A stretch of 64,000 bases of DNA, from positions 285,614,009-285,678,008 of the forward strand of contig JAUPFV010000004.1 of NCBI GenBank assembly GCA_036936605.1, written 5' to 3'. Numbering within the stretch: the stretch's first letter is position 1; each line of letters starts with the position of its first letter. This document shows, one piece after another, positions 25,540-37,830 of the stretch. The notes under the pieces were generated by a model. It made no database searches and was not told the origin of the DNA. It saw only the letters and a list, made by a program, of their open reading frames with translations. Origin of the DNA: Limnanthes douglasii subsp. nivea (Eukaryota; Streptophyta; Magnoliopsida; Brassicales; Limnanthaceae). A program made the position numbers and the translations under genes.

Positions 25540-28470
25540 TGAAGTCATATCATCTCTTTACTAGCTTCATTCACTACTACATACTCAACATCTGTAGCGG
25601 AGTGAGTAAAAATCTTCTATAACTGCAATATCCAACTAACCGTTCTAGTTCCAACTAACCGTTCTAGTTCCAACAATGAATATATATAATAGGTGGTGCT
25701 TTTTCGGTGATTGACATAAACCTACTAACATCTCCCACTGCAGGACCAACATGTGGTCTCGTATAAAAAACCATCTCATACATCAAACTTCCAATAGTTG
25801 AGGTGTAACAACCTTAGTTATGAAATATTTCCAAGGGTGTGTTAATTATCTTGGCATCACCCATGTCAAATATATACAAAATACGATGGATGTACTATGA
25901 TTGGGGTATTATAATGCTCTTATATGCTTATCTCTTATAATTTGCATTCCAAGAATATTCTTTGTTGGACCAAGTCTTTCATGTCAAATTCTTTTGACAA
26001 TTGTTGCTTCAACCTTCTAATATCATTCATATCTGCACATATTACTAACATATCATCAACATGAAGTAGTAAAATGATATAAATAGACTTACATCTTTTG
26101 AAATATGGAAACTCTTATGGAAACTCTCATTGTGTATGAAGCCGTCAAAGTTTATGTACCACTTTCTTGGGGATTGTTTTAGGCCATACAAAATTTTCTT
26201 GAGTCTGCATACCATATTTTCCTTCATTCCTTTTGAGAAATATTATGGTTGATACATGTATATTTCCTCATCCAAGTCTATGTGAAGAAATGCAGTCTTT
26301 ACATCTAATTGTTCAAGATAAAGGTCTTCAACGAACAACAATACTCATCCAAGTATCCGTGATAGCTTGCCATGAAAAATAAATGGAGCCATAATACAAA
26401 AAATTGGTGTAATCAATTCCTTCATTTTGTTGGAATCCTTTAACAACTAGTCGGGATTTGTATATCTTGTAACCATCCTGCTCATCTTTCACCCAGTACA
26501 CTCATTTTTTATGAAGTGCCTTCTCTTCCACGAGTAACACAACTAGTTCCCAAACATGGTTTGAGATTAAAGACTTCATCTCATTTTTCATGGAAAGCTC
26601 CCACTTACTAGCATGAACAGTCTGACAAGCTTTATCATAACATTTGGGATCCCATCAATCAGTCATCAATAAATATTTTAAGTATCTCATGTTAGGAACA
26701 TAAGGTCATGTATACCTTTTCAATACAAGAGATCAAGTATGCGGGTGCAGTGTGTTAGTCTGCTATGCATTGCCCTGTCCAACTGACTCTTCTAGTTGAG
26801 GATTTGCTATAATCGTCTTTGTCACAAGACTATCTAGGATATCCTCTGCATTTGTAAATACTGGCCCACTCTGATTTGAGTCATTTGCATCATTTTTATG
26901 CATATCCTTATATATTAATCTTTTGTTGAAAATCAATTCTCTTATGCGGATCACCTTCCTTTTTTTCACATTTAAAATACGGTAGCTAAACTTATCCTCA
27001 CCATAACCGATGAAGGTGCATTTTGTAATTTGGGATCAAGATTTTTTATACCTTGATCAACGATATAAACATATAATGCACAACCAAAAACTCCTAGATT
27101 TAATAGTTTTATCTAGTTTCCACTCCATACCTCCTCTGGTATTTTATGCTCTAAGGGAACCGATGGACCTGTTTGACCAAGTAAGAAAATGTATTGACTA
27201 TCTGCCCAGAACTGCTTGAGTAGACCTGACTGTATACGAATGTTTTTTGCTCTTTCTATCAATGTTCAGTTAGTACGGTTAGCAACACCATTATGTTGAG
27301 TGTATGCAGCATAATTCTCTTAATTCTGATATTGTTCTCACAACAAAACTTTTTAAATTTGCTGTCTTCATATTCACCATCATTATGAGTTCTAGAATTT
27401 TAATCTTCAGACTTAACTGATATTCAACCATAGATTTCTATATTCTAAAAAGCTCAAACACTTTTGACTTATTCTTTCTAAAGTAAACTCATACCTTTTG
27501 AGAATGAGCATCGGTAAAATTCACAAAGTAGTGTTTTCCTCCAATAGATGAAACAACTATTGATCCACAAACATCAGAGTGAACAAGCTCTAGCCGTTCT
27601 TTCTTTGAGGTTTTGCCACTTTTCTGAAAGGTGACCCTTTTTCAGTTTTCCAAGTATGCAATCTTTGAACATGTCTATATCAATTGATTGTAGACGTGGA
27701 AGTTTCCTATTTGAGCGTATAATTTCCATCCCCTTCTCACTCAAGTAGCCAAGTTTTTCATGCCACGTATTGGGATTTTCATTTCCTACTGTAATTGCAA
27801 TTGAACAATGCGCCTCTGCTGTCATGTAAAGATTACCACTCTTTTTTCCATGAGTAATCGTCATTGCACCTCCTAAAATATTCCAATTATCACCATATAA
27901 GATCATAGTGTAGCCTTGACGAGCTAACTACCTTACTGAGATTAAGTTTTTTCTCAAGTTGGGGATATGCCTGATATCTTTCAGCTTCCAAATAGACCCA
28001 TTTACTTAATATTCACTAAAGCTTTACCAATAATATCACATAGTTTATCGTCACCAAGGTATACATTTCTATGGTTTCTAGGGACATACCTCTTGAAGAA
28101 TTATTTCTTTGAAGTAGCATCGAATGATTCTCAAAATTCTAACACCCAACACTCTTCCTACTCTCCAAATAGCATATGAGTTCACCATCTCCTTATGAAG
28201 TAATAATTACATCTTTCTTCGCCTCATGGTCTTTCGGTGCTCTCTTTCAATGACATATGTAGTGCTTGGTCCTCCCACAGTTCTCTCACTCGAAGATTTT
28301 TTACCCTTGGGAATTTTTGGGGTTCCTAGAATTGGACTTCTCGTCCATTGATCTATCTTGGAAGTTCAATTTGTCGCGTCTATTTTCTATGGTGGAATTT
28401 ATTCATCTTTACTTTCTAGGAAAAACTAAAGAGGTTGATAATTACCCCGACTCTCTTCATCGAATCTATT
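25540..28470 (-). mobile_element. Decayed Ty1/copia retrotransposon (copia 2) inserted in the FDH pseudogene
   Basis: Minus-strand copia domains run from high to low coordinates. A gag zinc-knuckle remnant is at ~28,200-28,450 (ENCGRTKHYICH). GAG-pre-integrase at 27,574-27,906 is the best preserved, open for 110 codons (KKSGNLYMTAEAHCSIAI, TWHEKLGYLSEKGMEII, DCILGKLKKG). Integrase remnants lie at 26,760-27,550. RT is at ~25,950-26,640 (CRLKKILYGLKQSPRKWY). RNase H is at ~25,560-25,900 (SLMYEMVFYTRPHVGPAVG, then DVEYVVVNEASKE). Many stops. A 19-bp tandem duplication lies at 25,631-25,668. No LTRs were recognised; the ends are given by the outermost domains. Frames of the GAG-pre-integrase point to the same broad copia group as copia 1. 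Confidence 0.87.
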
Positions 28471-28631
28471 CATTGTGAACTAGAGCATGGATATCATTCG
28501 AATTTCAACTTATTGATTCATAACAAGATACTCCCATTTTGTATAAAATAATAGTTTAACTATGTGAAGCACATACACTTTCATTAATTCATTTATTACA
28601 ATATAATTTTTGTCTAAATTGAAATATTAAA

Positions 28632-28748
28632 CAGCTACGCTATGCTATAGTCGCCAAAGACATGTTGGAAAGGTATTTCAAAGTAGAAGAATTTATAGTA
28701 CATAATTACATTATTAAAGATTGCAAACTAGGAAGCCAATACATATGA
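28632..28748 (+). pseudogene. FDH: Last FDH exon, separated from the rest by copia 2
   Basis: Thirty-nine open codons ending in TGA read [20 protein letters not shown], then [14 protein letters not shown]. This is the C-terminal end of plant formate dehydrogenase (family wording [20 protein letters not shown]...). It has the same strand and order as the exons at 24,070-25,455. The 3.2 kb between them is mostly copia 2, so both parts belong to one pseudogene that was split after it formed. Confidence 0.9.
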
Positions 28749-28904
28749 TTCCTTATTATGTTCGAATTTTTATATTTTATTAAGTCTTATACCGATTTAA
28801 CTTGTTCTAGTCTTTTTTTTCACATCAGGCTATTATGAGTAAAAAATTTGAATTTTCAACGGTATAATATAAAGATAAATTATCTTGGTATTATTGATCA
28901 TAGG

Positions 28905-29070
28905 TTATATATGAAAAGATTATACCTTGTCTACAGGTTTCAAAAGAATATCATGTTTATGTTTTTTATATATGAAAATATTATGCCCTACCTATAGATT
29001 TCAAAATATATGTAATTCTTATGTTGTTTAAAAAATATATGTCATGTCTGTTGATAAGGTAATATGTTTC
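28905..29070 (+). repeat. Degenerate minisatellite, block 2
   Basis: Four or five variants of the same unit as block 1, for example CTACAGGTTTCAAAAGAATAT, ATGCCCTACCTATAGATTTC and TTGTTTAAAAAATATATGTC, on the same strand. It begins ~160 bases after the FDH stop codon, so blocks 1 and 2 bracket the pseudogene. Confidence 0.7.
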
Positions 29071-29640
29071 TGGAGCATATTTTTTCCTTATTAAAAGAAG
29101 ATAAAGTTATCATCATCTATATTATAGCAATGACAAAACTTATGATCAGGATATTGAGGCGATCATTGGCTAAACACTTAACTAATGACGTCAACAAAAG
29201 GATAATATAATATAATAAGATAAACAATATAAAAATTATCTACTAATCAATGACCAACACCAAATTATATTAGATCTAAGATAAAAATAACACAAAAATA
29301 TTAGAATAGATGTAACATATTACTAGAATACATATGATTGTTAAGGGTTAAAATATGAATTTTATATGTCTTCTATAATAGATGGCTGGCACCTGTTATT
29401 AATATACATATGCCATTCATTCATTCATTTAACTTAGAGATAAAAGTGTCTATAAATAAGAAGTTTGTCATTGTAAAATGCATGAAATTATTGATTAATA
29501 AAACTACTCTTGATCACTTTAATCTCATCTTTATAACATTCTCTAAAGGAAGGAAATTCTATCATAATTTTTGGCTCTTCGTGGAAATATTTTCTTCAAA
29601 TAAATCCTTTTTTTTCAAATGAAGATGACTAATTCAAGAA
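29071..29640. other. No gene recognised; could hold the lost gag of element E
   Basis: AT-rich, with short frames only. By position it should hold gag of the downstream gypsy element if that copy was complete, but I see no gag motif. Confidence 0.4.
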
Positions 29641-32600
29641 TTGAAGAAGGTATTCACGTTTTTCCAATAACGAGTTTATCAAGTTTTTTTAAATGACGAG
29701 ACAAAGTTTATGTACTATTTGTTTAGGAGAAAGTTTACAAAAAAATGTGTATCAACCAATTCAATTGATTAATCATCCTTACATTTGGTTCATGGTCCTG
29801 ATTTAAATTTATCATTTACTGATGAAGATTTTATGAGATTATTAATTCCACATAAGGATGCTTTATTGATAACACTCTTTATTATAGGGATAATTGTTAT
29901 AAAAGTATTAACTGAGCCTAGAGGTTCAGCTAACGTGCGTTGCAAAATGAGTTATGATAAAATATTTAGAGTTACATTATTTAAGAGAAGTGATAATAGT
30001 TTATTGATTTTCGTTAGAACATAAAAAAACTGTGAAGGAGAGATCGAGTTAGATGTGATCGTCAAGAAATAAGAATTTAAAAAGAGTCTCAATATGTTTT
30101 TGGTAGTTGAAGTTTTGAGTTCTTACAATTTTCTTTTAAGAAGACATTGGTTACATAAAATGGAAGCAGTAACGTCATATTTTTATTAGTACGTAAAATA
30201 TGCAATTAATGAAAGAATACGAATAATTTGAGGAAAGTAACAAATAACTAAAAATGATTATTCTTTATCTTTAGCTCAAGAGAATATAATAGTTTTATAA
30301 CATCAACAGCTTTCAAGAAATAAGATTGCTAATTTTTTTTTATGAACATGTCATAATAGTAAAAGATTATGAAATTTGATAATCCATGAGAAGTGTTAAA
30401 TGAAACTTAAGTAGTAGAAAAATATAAAATTATGATTTAACCGGCGAAAAATCTCAAGATTTGAGGGTGGATTGAAGAATAATTTAAAAAGAAGTTAGTA
30501 GATTGTTTGAGAGAGTATATTAATCTTTTTGCATTGAATATTTTTGATGTAGCTGGAGTTAGCCGATCGGTAATTTGTCACAAATTAGTAATATAAGATA
30601 GGTTAAGACAATTTTGTTAGAAAGGAATGTCTTTTCCGTTGAAAAATCGAAAACTATTGTTAAACAAGTTGATCGGCTATTAAAATAAGAATATATATCC
30701 AATATGGTTAGCAAATCCAACGTTGGTAAAACAATAGCCAATAAATGACGTGTGTTGATTTTATTGACCTTAATCGAGCTTGTCCAAAAAATATTTTTCC
30801 TTTGCCTAGAATTGATCAATTTATAGAGGCAACAGTTGATCACGAGTATTTATCTTTCATGGATGCTTATTCGGGTTGTAATCAAATTAAAATGCATCCA
30901 TGATGAACAAAGTGCTGCTTTTATGCCGGAAAATGGTTATATTGTTACAAGTTATTGTCATTTTCTTTAAAAAAGGCTGGAGCAACATATCAGAGACTTG
31001 TTGATCATATTTTTACTAAGAAGTTTCAGATAAATTTGGAGACTTATATAGATGATATGGTAACGAAGAGTACTGATACAAATAATCATATAGTAGTATT
31101 ATATGAAACCATCGAGAATTTAAGAAAGTATAAACTTAAGTTAAATGTGGTGAAATGTTCTTTTGGGGTAAAGTCGAGTAAATTTCTTGGTTTTTCTATA
31201 AACGAAAAGAGAATTGAAGCTTATTAACAATGTCAATCAAATAAGTACAAAAGATGACGAGAAGATATGCCACTTTGTCAAGATTTATTACAAGAGCGTC
31301 GGATAAAGCATATTTTTTCGATATTTTAATAGGAGCTAAGAGATTTTATTAGAAGAATGATTGTACAAAGGTATTTAATGATTTGAAACAATATTTAAAT
31401 TTGATTATAATTTTGGCAAGACTAAAAGAATTGGAGCATTTTGTTTCTATCTAGTAGTTTCTAAGTTTATCATTAGCACAATATTAGTAAGAGAATATGA
31501 TAAAATTTAGAAACCAATTTATTATGCAAGTAAGATATTGGCTGATGCAGAAACTAGATACTTAAACTTAGAAATTTAGCCTTTGGTATAGTCGTATCTA
31601 CAGGGAAAATACGATCGTATTTTCAAGCTCATGTCATTATTATTATGACTTGATTCTCGTTAAAAAAGTGTGCTACGTAAAATGGATATCCTTGTGAGAT
31701 TGAAATGTGTTACACAATATTTGTTATGATGTTTCAGAAAGAAAGATGTTTTGTTCATTTTGAAAGATTTTCATAAGGGACAAGCATATACGCATTGTGG
31801 ATATCATGGATTGAATAAATATTTTCTTTTGGCATGCTTTTATAAACTAACACTTTCAGCCAACACAAAGTTTTTGGTAGAACATTGTGATCTTTGTGAG
31901 TATTTTGTTAATATAACTTGTATTTATAGTGAGGTAACGAGATCAAATCATGCCCCATGTCTGTTTGATAATGAGGGATTTATTTAGTATGTCCATTACA
32001 AATGACGACAAGAAAAATGTAGTTTTTTTATAGTGGATGTTGATTATTTCATAAAACATGCGGAAATAAAGGCATTAACAAGAATGAGGCCACAATTAGT
32101 TTGTGAATTATTTCAATCTTTCATTTTATGTCATTATGGAATTCTCATGTTGTTAATAAAGGAGAAAAAACCTTAGTTTTAAAATGATAATCTGTATTAT
32201 CCACAAACAAATGGGCAAATAAAGGTTACAAATAAAATAATTTTACATGTGATAAAAAAAAATCTTAAATTGGCTAAGGAAAAGTGGTCAGAATTACTAA
32301 ATGAACTTCTTTTGGCATATAAAATAACTACAAAAGCTACAACAAGCGAAATGTCATTTGTTATGGTTTATGGGATGAAGGAAGTCGTTCCGGTGGAAAT
32401 TATGATTCTCAGTTAGATAATAAAATTTTATTCATAATAGGATAATGATATTAGAAAATAGATTAATGTTGGTTTAATAAAGGAATGACGTTATTAACCT
32501 CAAGTTAGAATAGAGTATTATAGAGCTTTTATGAAAGTTGTTATAGTGCAAAGTAGGAAGTCGTGAGTTTTCCGGAAAGAGGTTTTGTGTTAAGAATAAT

Positions 32601-32765
32601 GTCCCAAAAAACAAGAGATAAACGTCGGGAAATTGGCTCCAAATTAGGATGAATCTTATATGGTGGTTTCCAAAAAAATATAAAAAAGAGCTTACATATA
32701 TATAGATATGAAGGAAATCCATTAAAATATCTTTGGAATATTCATCATTTGAAGTTTTTTTAAAA
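29640..32765 (+). mobile_element. Decayed Ty3/gypsy element E (protease to integrase)
   Basis: Plus-strand pol in gypsy order. Protease region at ~29,785-30,200 (FTDEDFMRLLIPHKDALLIT; then YNFLLRRHWLHKMEAV, the family's YNAILGRPWLHKM). RT at ~30,690-31,230 (WLANPTLVK, ASKATYQRL-like AGATYQRLVDHIFTKKFQ, the catalytic YIDDM, KLKLNVVKCSFGV, KFLGFSI). RNase H remnant to ~31,650 (ETRYLNL). Integrase at ~31,740-32,765 (HCDLCEYFVNI zinc motif, VDVDYFIKHAEIKALTR, PQTNGQIKVTNK, LNELLLAYKITTKATTSEM, ending LRYLWNIHHLKFF-like). The motif wording is that of the Tat-type elements at 40-62 kb. Stops and shifts are frequent; no LTR, PBS or PPT recognised. Confidence 0.87.
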
Positions 32766-33739
32766 TGAAATATAAGTTTATAGATGTAATGTACCGACAA
32801 AGTGATAAGATAGGTTACTGATTAATTAATTCTAATGAAGTCTATATTTTGCCAATTATTATTATAAATAAAATATAATTTTTTTATAGATAATAAATTA
32901 TAGTTAATAAGAGAACATAGTTGTAAACTAAACATATCCGAAAAAAACATAAAAGGTCACCCATCTAAATAAAAAAAAATATGACTATAAATCTAACTCT
33001 AGCCGAAAAACATAAAAACTACGCTAAGGCCATAAAAGTTACGCGTTAAAAACCTTAAGATGAGGTTATGTTTATAAACCAAATTTAGTTGTTAAAGCAT
33101 AGATAGTCACGCACCTGAATTAAAACAAATGTAACTATAAATTAAGTCTAATGAAAAAAAATATGAGAGACCATACTTATTTCAAAATATAAATAATTAT
33201 GAACTAATTATAGATAAAACGTAACGATAGAAAATCTTATGAGAAGATCGTTTAAAATCATAATTTTTTAAACATACGAATTTATATAACAAAAAAAGAT
33301 GTAAATAATAATAATATTATTAAATAATAAAACATAAAAATACTTATCGGATGTTAACCGATAATTTATATAGCAACTACGAAATATATTTGATGAAAGT
33401 AGCTAGCCCATACAAATTTAGCATTCATCCATTTCTTTTTTATTGAGTGTGAAGTGGAGGTTTCTCTAAAAGTAAAAAGTGTGAAGTGGAGGTTTCTCTA
33501 AAAGTAAATTTTTTTAATAATTATTATTTATTAAAATATTTTATTAGTCAATTTGTTTTGCTCCGATCTATTTTATTATTAAATATGATGGATAGAGCTA
33601 AATTGTTAATATCTTTACACTCTCAGAACCACATTTAAGATGGAAAAATAAAATATACTGTATCCACCATCTTTGAAAAGACGAATTCGATTAATTTCGG
33701 TACCGAGTAGTCCTAGTCGTCATCCATCCACGTGGTTAA
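32766..33739. other. AT-rich DNA with diverged short repeats
   Basis: No genes. Between 32,930 and 33,260 similar phrases recur (CATAAAAACTACGC, CATAAAAGTTACGC, GTCACGCACCTGAAT), which suggests an old tandem repeat or the 3' untranslated part of element E. The 32-bp duplication at 33,446 is listed separately. Confidence 0.4.
33446..33509 (+). repeat. Perfect 32-bp tandem duplication
   Basis: Two adjacent identical 32-base copies containing AGTGTGAAGTGGAGGTTTCT. The identity implies a recent event compared with the decayed surroundings. Confidence 0.95.
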
Positions 33740-34295
33740 AGCAGTTATCGGTTCGGTTCTGTCCGGATTTTGAAGGAACCAGACCGTATCGCTAAGTTTA
33801 TCAGTTCGGATCGGATCGGACAGTTAAGTTTTCGGTTCTAATTTTTAGAATCGGATCGAACCACTAAGCTTTCGATCCGGTTCTAGTTCCTGTTCGGTCC
33901 GAGTTTTGTCCGGTTTTGGTCCGGTTCGGTTCATTTAAAAAAATCCAATTAAAATTTGATTTTTAATTTTTTTTATTGAAATAAATAATATAAAAACTAA
34001 TGTTTATAAATTAATATTTGATTTTTTTTTAGAAATTGGTAATTAACTATTAATTTTGGTACTATAATTTATAAATGAATAAATAATAATAATTAATAAT
34101 TAGTTCTAACGATTTTATTGGTCCGATTTCCTATCGGTTCTATCGAGTATAAGTTGTATTGGTTTATCAGTTCAATTCCATATCGGTCCTATCAATTTAT
34201 CGATTTTATCGGTTCAGTTCCTAATCGGTTTTTTATTTCGGTTTTTTATCGGTTTTTGGTTTTTAAAATGGAACCGGTTCGAACCTTAACGATTG
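33740..34295 (+). repeat. CGGTTC-rich repeat block
   Basis: Dense variants of CGGTTC, TCGGTCCG and TCGGATCGGA on the plus strand, broken by an A/T-rich centre (33,950-34,100) and closing with AACCGGTTCGAACC. The GC-rich words contrast sharply with the AT-rich flanks. It looks like the subterminal repeats of a non-autonomous DNA transposon of the hAT kind, but I found no matching terminal repeats. A frame at 34,118-34,303 is a product of the repeat. Confidence 0.5.
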
Positions 34296-34794
34296 GATCC
34301 TAGTTCATATAGGTGGTTTCTTATTTTTTTGTTTTCTAGAAACTTGGTTAAGTATACTTAACTAGACTAATTTAATTGTTGTTATTTTTAAAATTCCAAT
34401 TGCCCACTATGCGCATCATGAGGGCAGCAATCACTCACGCCCCACTAAACAGACAGTACAATATTCACTTAATAAAGTGCCACATATAAAAGCAAAAGCT
34501 GACATTTTTCGCTCTCGTTTTTCTCATCGAATAAATATTCTCTTGTTAAATAGGGAACATTCTTTCGAACAATTTAACGTATAAAAAAATAAATTATTTT
34601 TCTTTTCCTTACCATCCGACGAACATTAGCGCAGCTACACCATTCGATTTTTATTTTAAATAATAACGATACAAAAAAGATCTATCAAACTCGAGTAATA
34701 AAATCAGCTTTTACTTTGCATCGCAACACTTTTTTTTTCCATCCAAGATTTTAAATTTTTATGGGTGTTGTACTAAATCCCTGTTTTTATGACT
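34296..34794. other. Spacer upstream of the LINE
   Basis: No gene. It holds the left copy of an imperfect ~35-bp direct repeat (34,671-34,705) whose partner is at 38,685-38,720, beyond the LINE. Confidence 0.5.
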
Positions 34795-35019
34795 ATGGAG
34801 GAGGTATACTCGAGACAAAAAGCACATGCAAGCTGGTTAATAAATGGTGACAGAAATACTAAACTATGCCACAATTATGTTATGAAGAAAAGAAGGTAAA
34901 GAGGAATTAAAGGAATCAAAATCAATAATACGTGGAATGAAGATGAAGAAGCTATCAACAACTCTGCTAAGGCCTATTTTTCATATATTCTATCAACTCT
35001 ATCTTATCATAATAAGCAT

Positions 35020-36135
35020 GTGGAAACAAAAAAATTGAACAATAGTATGTTTAATGTAATTCCTAAACTAGTGGATGAGTCTGATAACAAGAAGTTACTT
35101 GCTGAGCCTACTGAATCTGAAATTCAGTCTATCATTCAAAGTCTAAATCCTACTAGAGCAGCTGGGATTGATGGGTTTAACAAGTGCTTTTACACCACTT
35201 GTTGGCACATTATAAAGACTCACCTTTGTAATGCTCTCAAATCCTTTATAGTTGGCCATTGTATCCCTAAAAGGATATTGGCAACATGCATCTGTATTAT
35301 ACCCAAGACAGAGAACCCCTCTAATTGGAGTCAATATAGACCCATAAGTTTGTGCACACTAACCAACAAAATAATGTCTAAATTGATTAATGCCAGACTT
35401 TCAGAAATTCTACCTAAACTTATATCTCAAGTGCAGGGGGCTTATGTACAAGGAAGATCAATACAATATAACATCCTCATTGCCAAGGAGTTAATTTATG
35501 ATATAGGAAGGATAACTAAGGTTGGAAATGTGGTCATAAAGATGGAAATGTCCAAATCTTTTGACAACTTAGCTCACAGCTTCATTACAAAGGTTATGAG
35601 GAGGTTTGGTTTCAATTATAAGGTTACTAAATTGATTCATAACATTATTAAATCAGTAAATATTTCCTTACTTATTAATGGAAAGTCTATGGGATTCTAC
35701 AAAGCTAATAGAGGTGTGAGACAAGGTGATCCCTTGTCTTCTAGCTTATTTATACTTACAGAAGATGTACTAATTAGAGGAATGAATCACCTGTTTGACT
35801 CTAATAAGAAACTGAAATATTCTAATAGAGGGAACATAAGCATTCATATATTGGCCTTTGCTGATGATGTATTGGTATTTACTAATGGTTCTCATGATAC
35901 TATAGAGAAAGTTTTTTAGTTCTTGCAGGTTTATCAAAGTATCTCTGGACAATCTATAAACAAAAGGAAAACTGATATTATAAATGCTTCTAGCATGTCT
36001 ATGGACAAAAGAAATAGCCTCACAATTCCGTCTAGCTTTAACACATCTCTATTACCTACTACTTATTTGGTGATAACACTCAGTCCCCATAATAAGTCAA
36101 CAAACTTCACTTTACTGATTGGACAGAATCTCTAA
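35020..36135 (+). pseudogene. LINE reverse transcriptase domain
   Basis: The first 299 codons (35,020-35,919) are open: SLNPTRAAGIDGFN, PKTENPSNWSQYRPISLC, GAYVQGRSIQYNILIAKEL, NRGVRQGDPLSSSLF and the catalytic box LAFADDVLVF. A TAG at 35,917-35,919 follows the palm. Frame then continues (FLQVYQSISGQSINKRKT, the usual post-FADD thumb) to a second stop at 36,133-36,135. Two further positions look degraded: KMEMSKSFDNL replaces the first catalytic Asp motif (usually KxDxxKAYD), so that Asp is Glu. Confidence 0.93.
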
Positions 36136-36489
36136 CTAGGAAGGCAAGATGTTATCCTATGGTGGAGTCTCATTTTGATTAAATCTGTTCTTATGTCTAT
36201 CACCCTCTACCGAGTTCAAAGTTGTTGGCTTCCCTCAACTATCATAGCAAAGATCGAAAGACTAATGGACAGGTTATTGTGGGGTTCAAGCAGTTAGGCC
36301 AACAAGATACACCGGTCTAATTGGCCTTCCATTTGTAATCCATTTGAGGATGAGGGACTTAATATCAATAGCTTAATGAACATATAGAAGGAATTCTCTT
36401 GTAAGCTGTGGCTCAGGTTTAGAGAGAATACATCCCTCTGGTCTAATCTCCTACATAATATCTACTGCTCTGAAAAACATCCAATACTA

Positions 36490-37800
36490 GTGGGTTCTAA
36501 GTATGGCTCTCAAACATGGAAGATGTTGGTAAAGATAAGGGAATTCGATGAAGAACATATGGAATTGAACATTGGTAATGACAGCATGGATGTATGGTTA
36601 GATAAGTGGTTTGACAGACCAACTCTCATTAACCTTCATCCTGACCATAATAACAATTGGTTTAAAGGTAAGAAGGTAAGCTCACCGTGGGATGGAAACC
36701 AGTGGAATATGATTGATCTTAAGTGTCTATTTAGTGACTATAACAGTAGCTTAGTCACTAAACTTAAAATCACTAATTCAACTAAAGATTTTATCCTATG
36801 GACTATATCAAAGGATGGTTACTTCAATATTAAAGACATTATTAAAGCCATGAATACTTTTCATAGTAGCTTTTATTTTTTTAGTAATTTATGGAACCAG
36901 ATCTCTCATAGGAAGTGTTCCTTCCTAGCATTGAGGCTTACTTTAAACAAAATACCTACTGATTCTGTTCTCCAATCTAAACATATTATTATGGCTTCAA
37001 AATGCCAGTTTTGTTCTAACTGTGAGACAACTAACCACCGATTTGTTTCCTATTCTTTTGCTTGAGAGGTTTGGTCTTATTTTGCAGGTGTTCTAAGAGT
37101 AGGAATCCAAAAGTTTATAACAGTTAAACATATGTTTATTGTTTGGTTTTGGTCAGCTCCTAACAACATCCGCATCAAAACAATCTTGCCTACACTAATT
37201 AACTGGGTCATATGGCAGCATAGGAACAAAATGAAGATGAATACAGAGCCTACTTCTCCTAAAGCAGCAATCAGACACATTACCTACATGCTTACTAACC
37301 TTGACTACTTAAATGTGCTAAAAGCTGAGCACTGGAAGTAGTATGAAGATGATGCTATCATGATATCTGCGTGTTAATAAAAATATATCTTACCTTACTT
37401 GGATTCTTCCTGATAATGGTAAATACAAAATGAACTCGGATGCTAGATGCTCCTTGACTGGTGAAGAAAGTGGAGCTGTTATAATCAGGGATCATCAGGG
37501 AAACCTTGTTCTGGACTATGGAAATAACTACGAGAAGCTCACTCCTCTGCAAGCTGAAGCACGTGCAATACATGATGGACTCCAACTATGCAAAATTAAA
37601 GGAATTACAGAAGTTGACATAGATATAGACTCGAAAATAATTGTTTCTCTACTCTCTAATGGAAAATTTCCTTTTAAACTTAAGACTATTCTTAGCAACA
37701 TTAAATCCTTACTAACTTGTAAAATGAAAATTCATCACATTTTTTAAGAACAAAATCGAGCAGCCAATTGGATGGCTTGATGGACTCAAAAATGTAAGAT
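36490..37800 (+). pseudogene. LINE zf-RVT and RNase H domains
   Basis: 36,490-37,065 reads the usual post-RT segment (WKMLVKIREFDEEHMEL, VWLDKWFDRPTLINL, DFILWTISKDGYFNIKD) and the zf-RVT motif (CQFCSNCETTNHRF). From 37,380 a type-I RNase H follows: KYKMNSDARCSLTGEESGAV, IIRDHQGNLVLDYG, LQAEARAIHDGL and DIDSKIIVSLL, with Asp, Glu and Asp in catalytic positions. After a stop at 37,745 the end of the fold (NRAANWMA) is still readable. RNase H at the C end is common in plant L1 elements. Confidence 0.88.
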
Positions 37801-37830
37801 GAAATTGGATTACAAAGATTTCAAAGCTCT

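Larger units (their letters stand above)
34795..37830 (+). mobile_element. 5'-truncated L1-type LINE (ORF2 remnant)
   Basis: Plant L1 retrotransposons encode endonuclease, reverse transcriptase, zf-RVT and RNase H in ORF2 and insert by target-primed reverse transcription. Here the endonuclease is missing: the frame begins in the linker (QKAHASWLINGDRNTKLCH) and continues through RT, zf-RVT and RNase H to ~37,830. Stops occur near 34,897, at 35,917, 36,133, 37,063 and 37,745. No poly(A) tail is obvious. 5' truncation is typical of LINEs. It is better preserved than the copia copies, so it is probably younger. Confidence 0.92.

Noticed and set aside
29410..29622. Plus-strand frame of 70 codons before element E
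   Set aside because: Composition-driven; no gag motif or other similarity seen.
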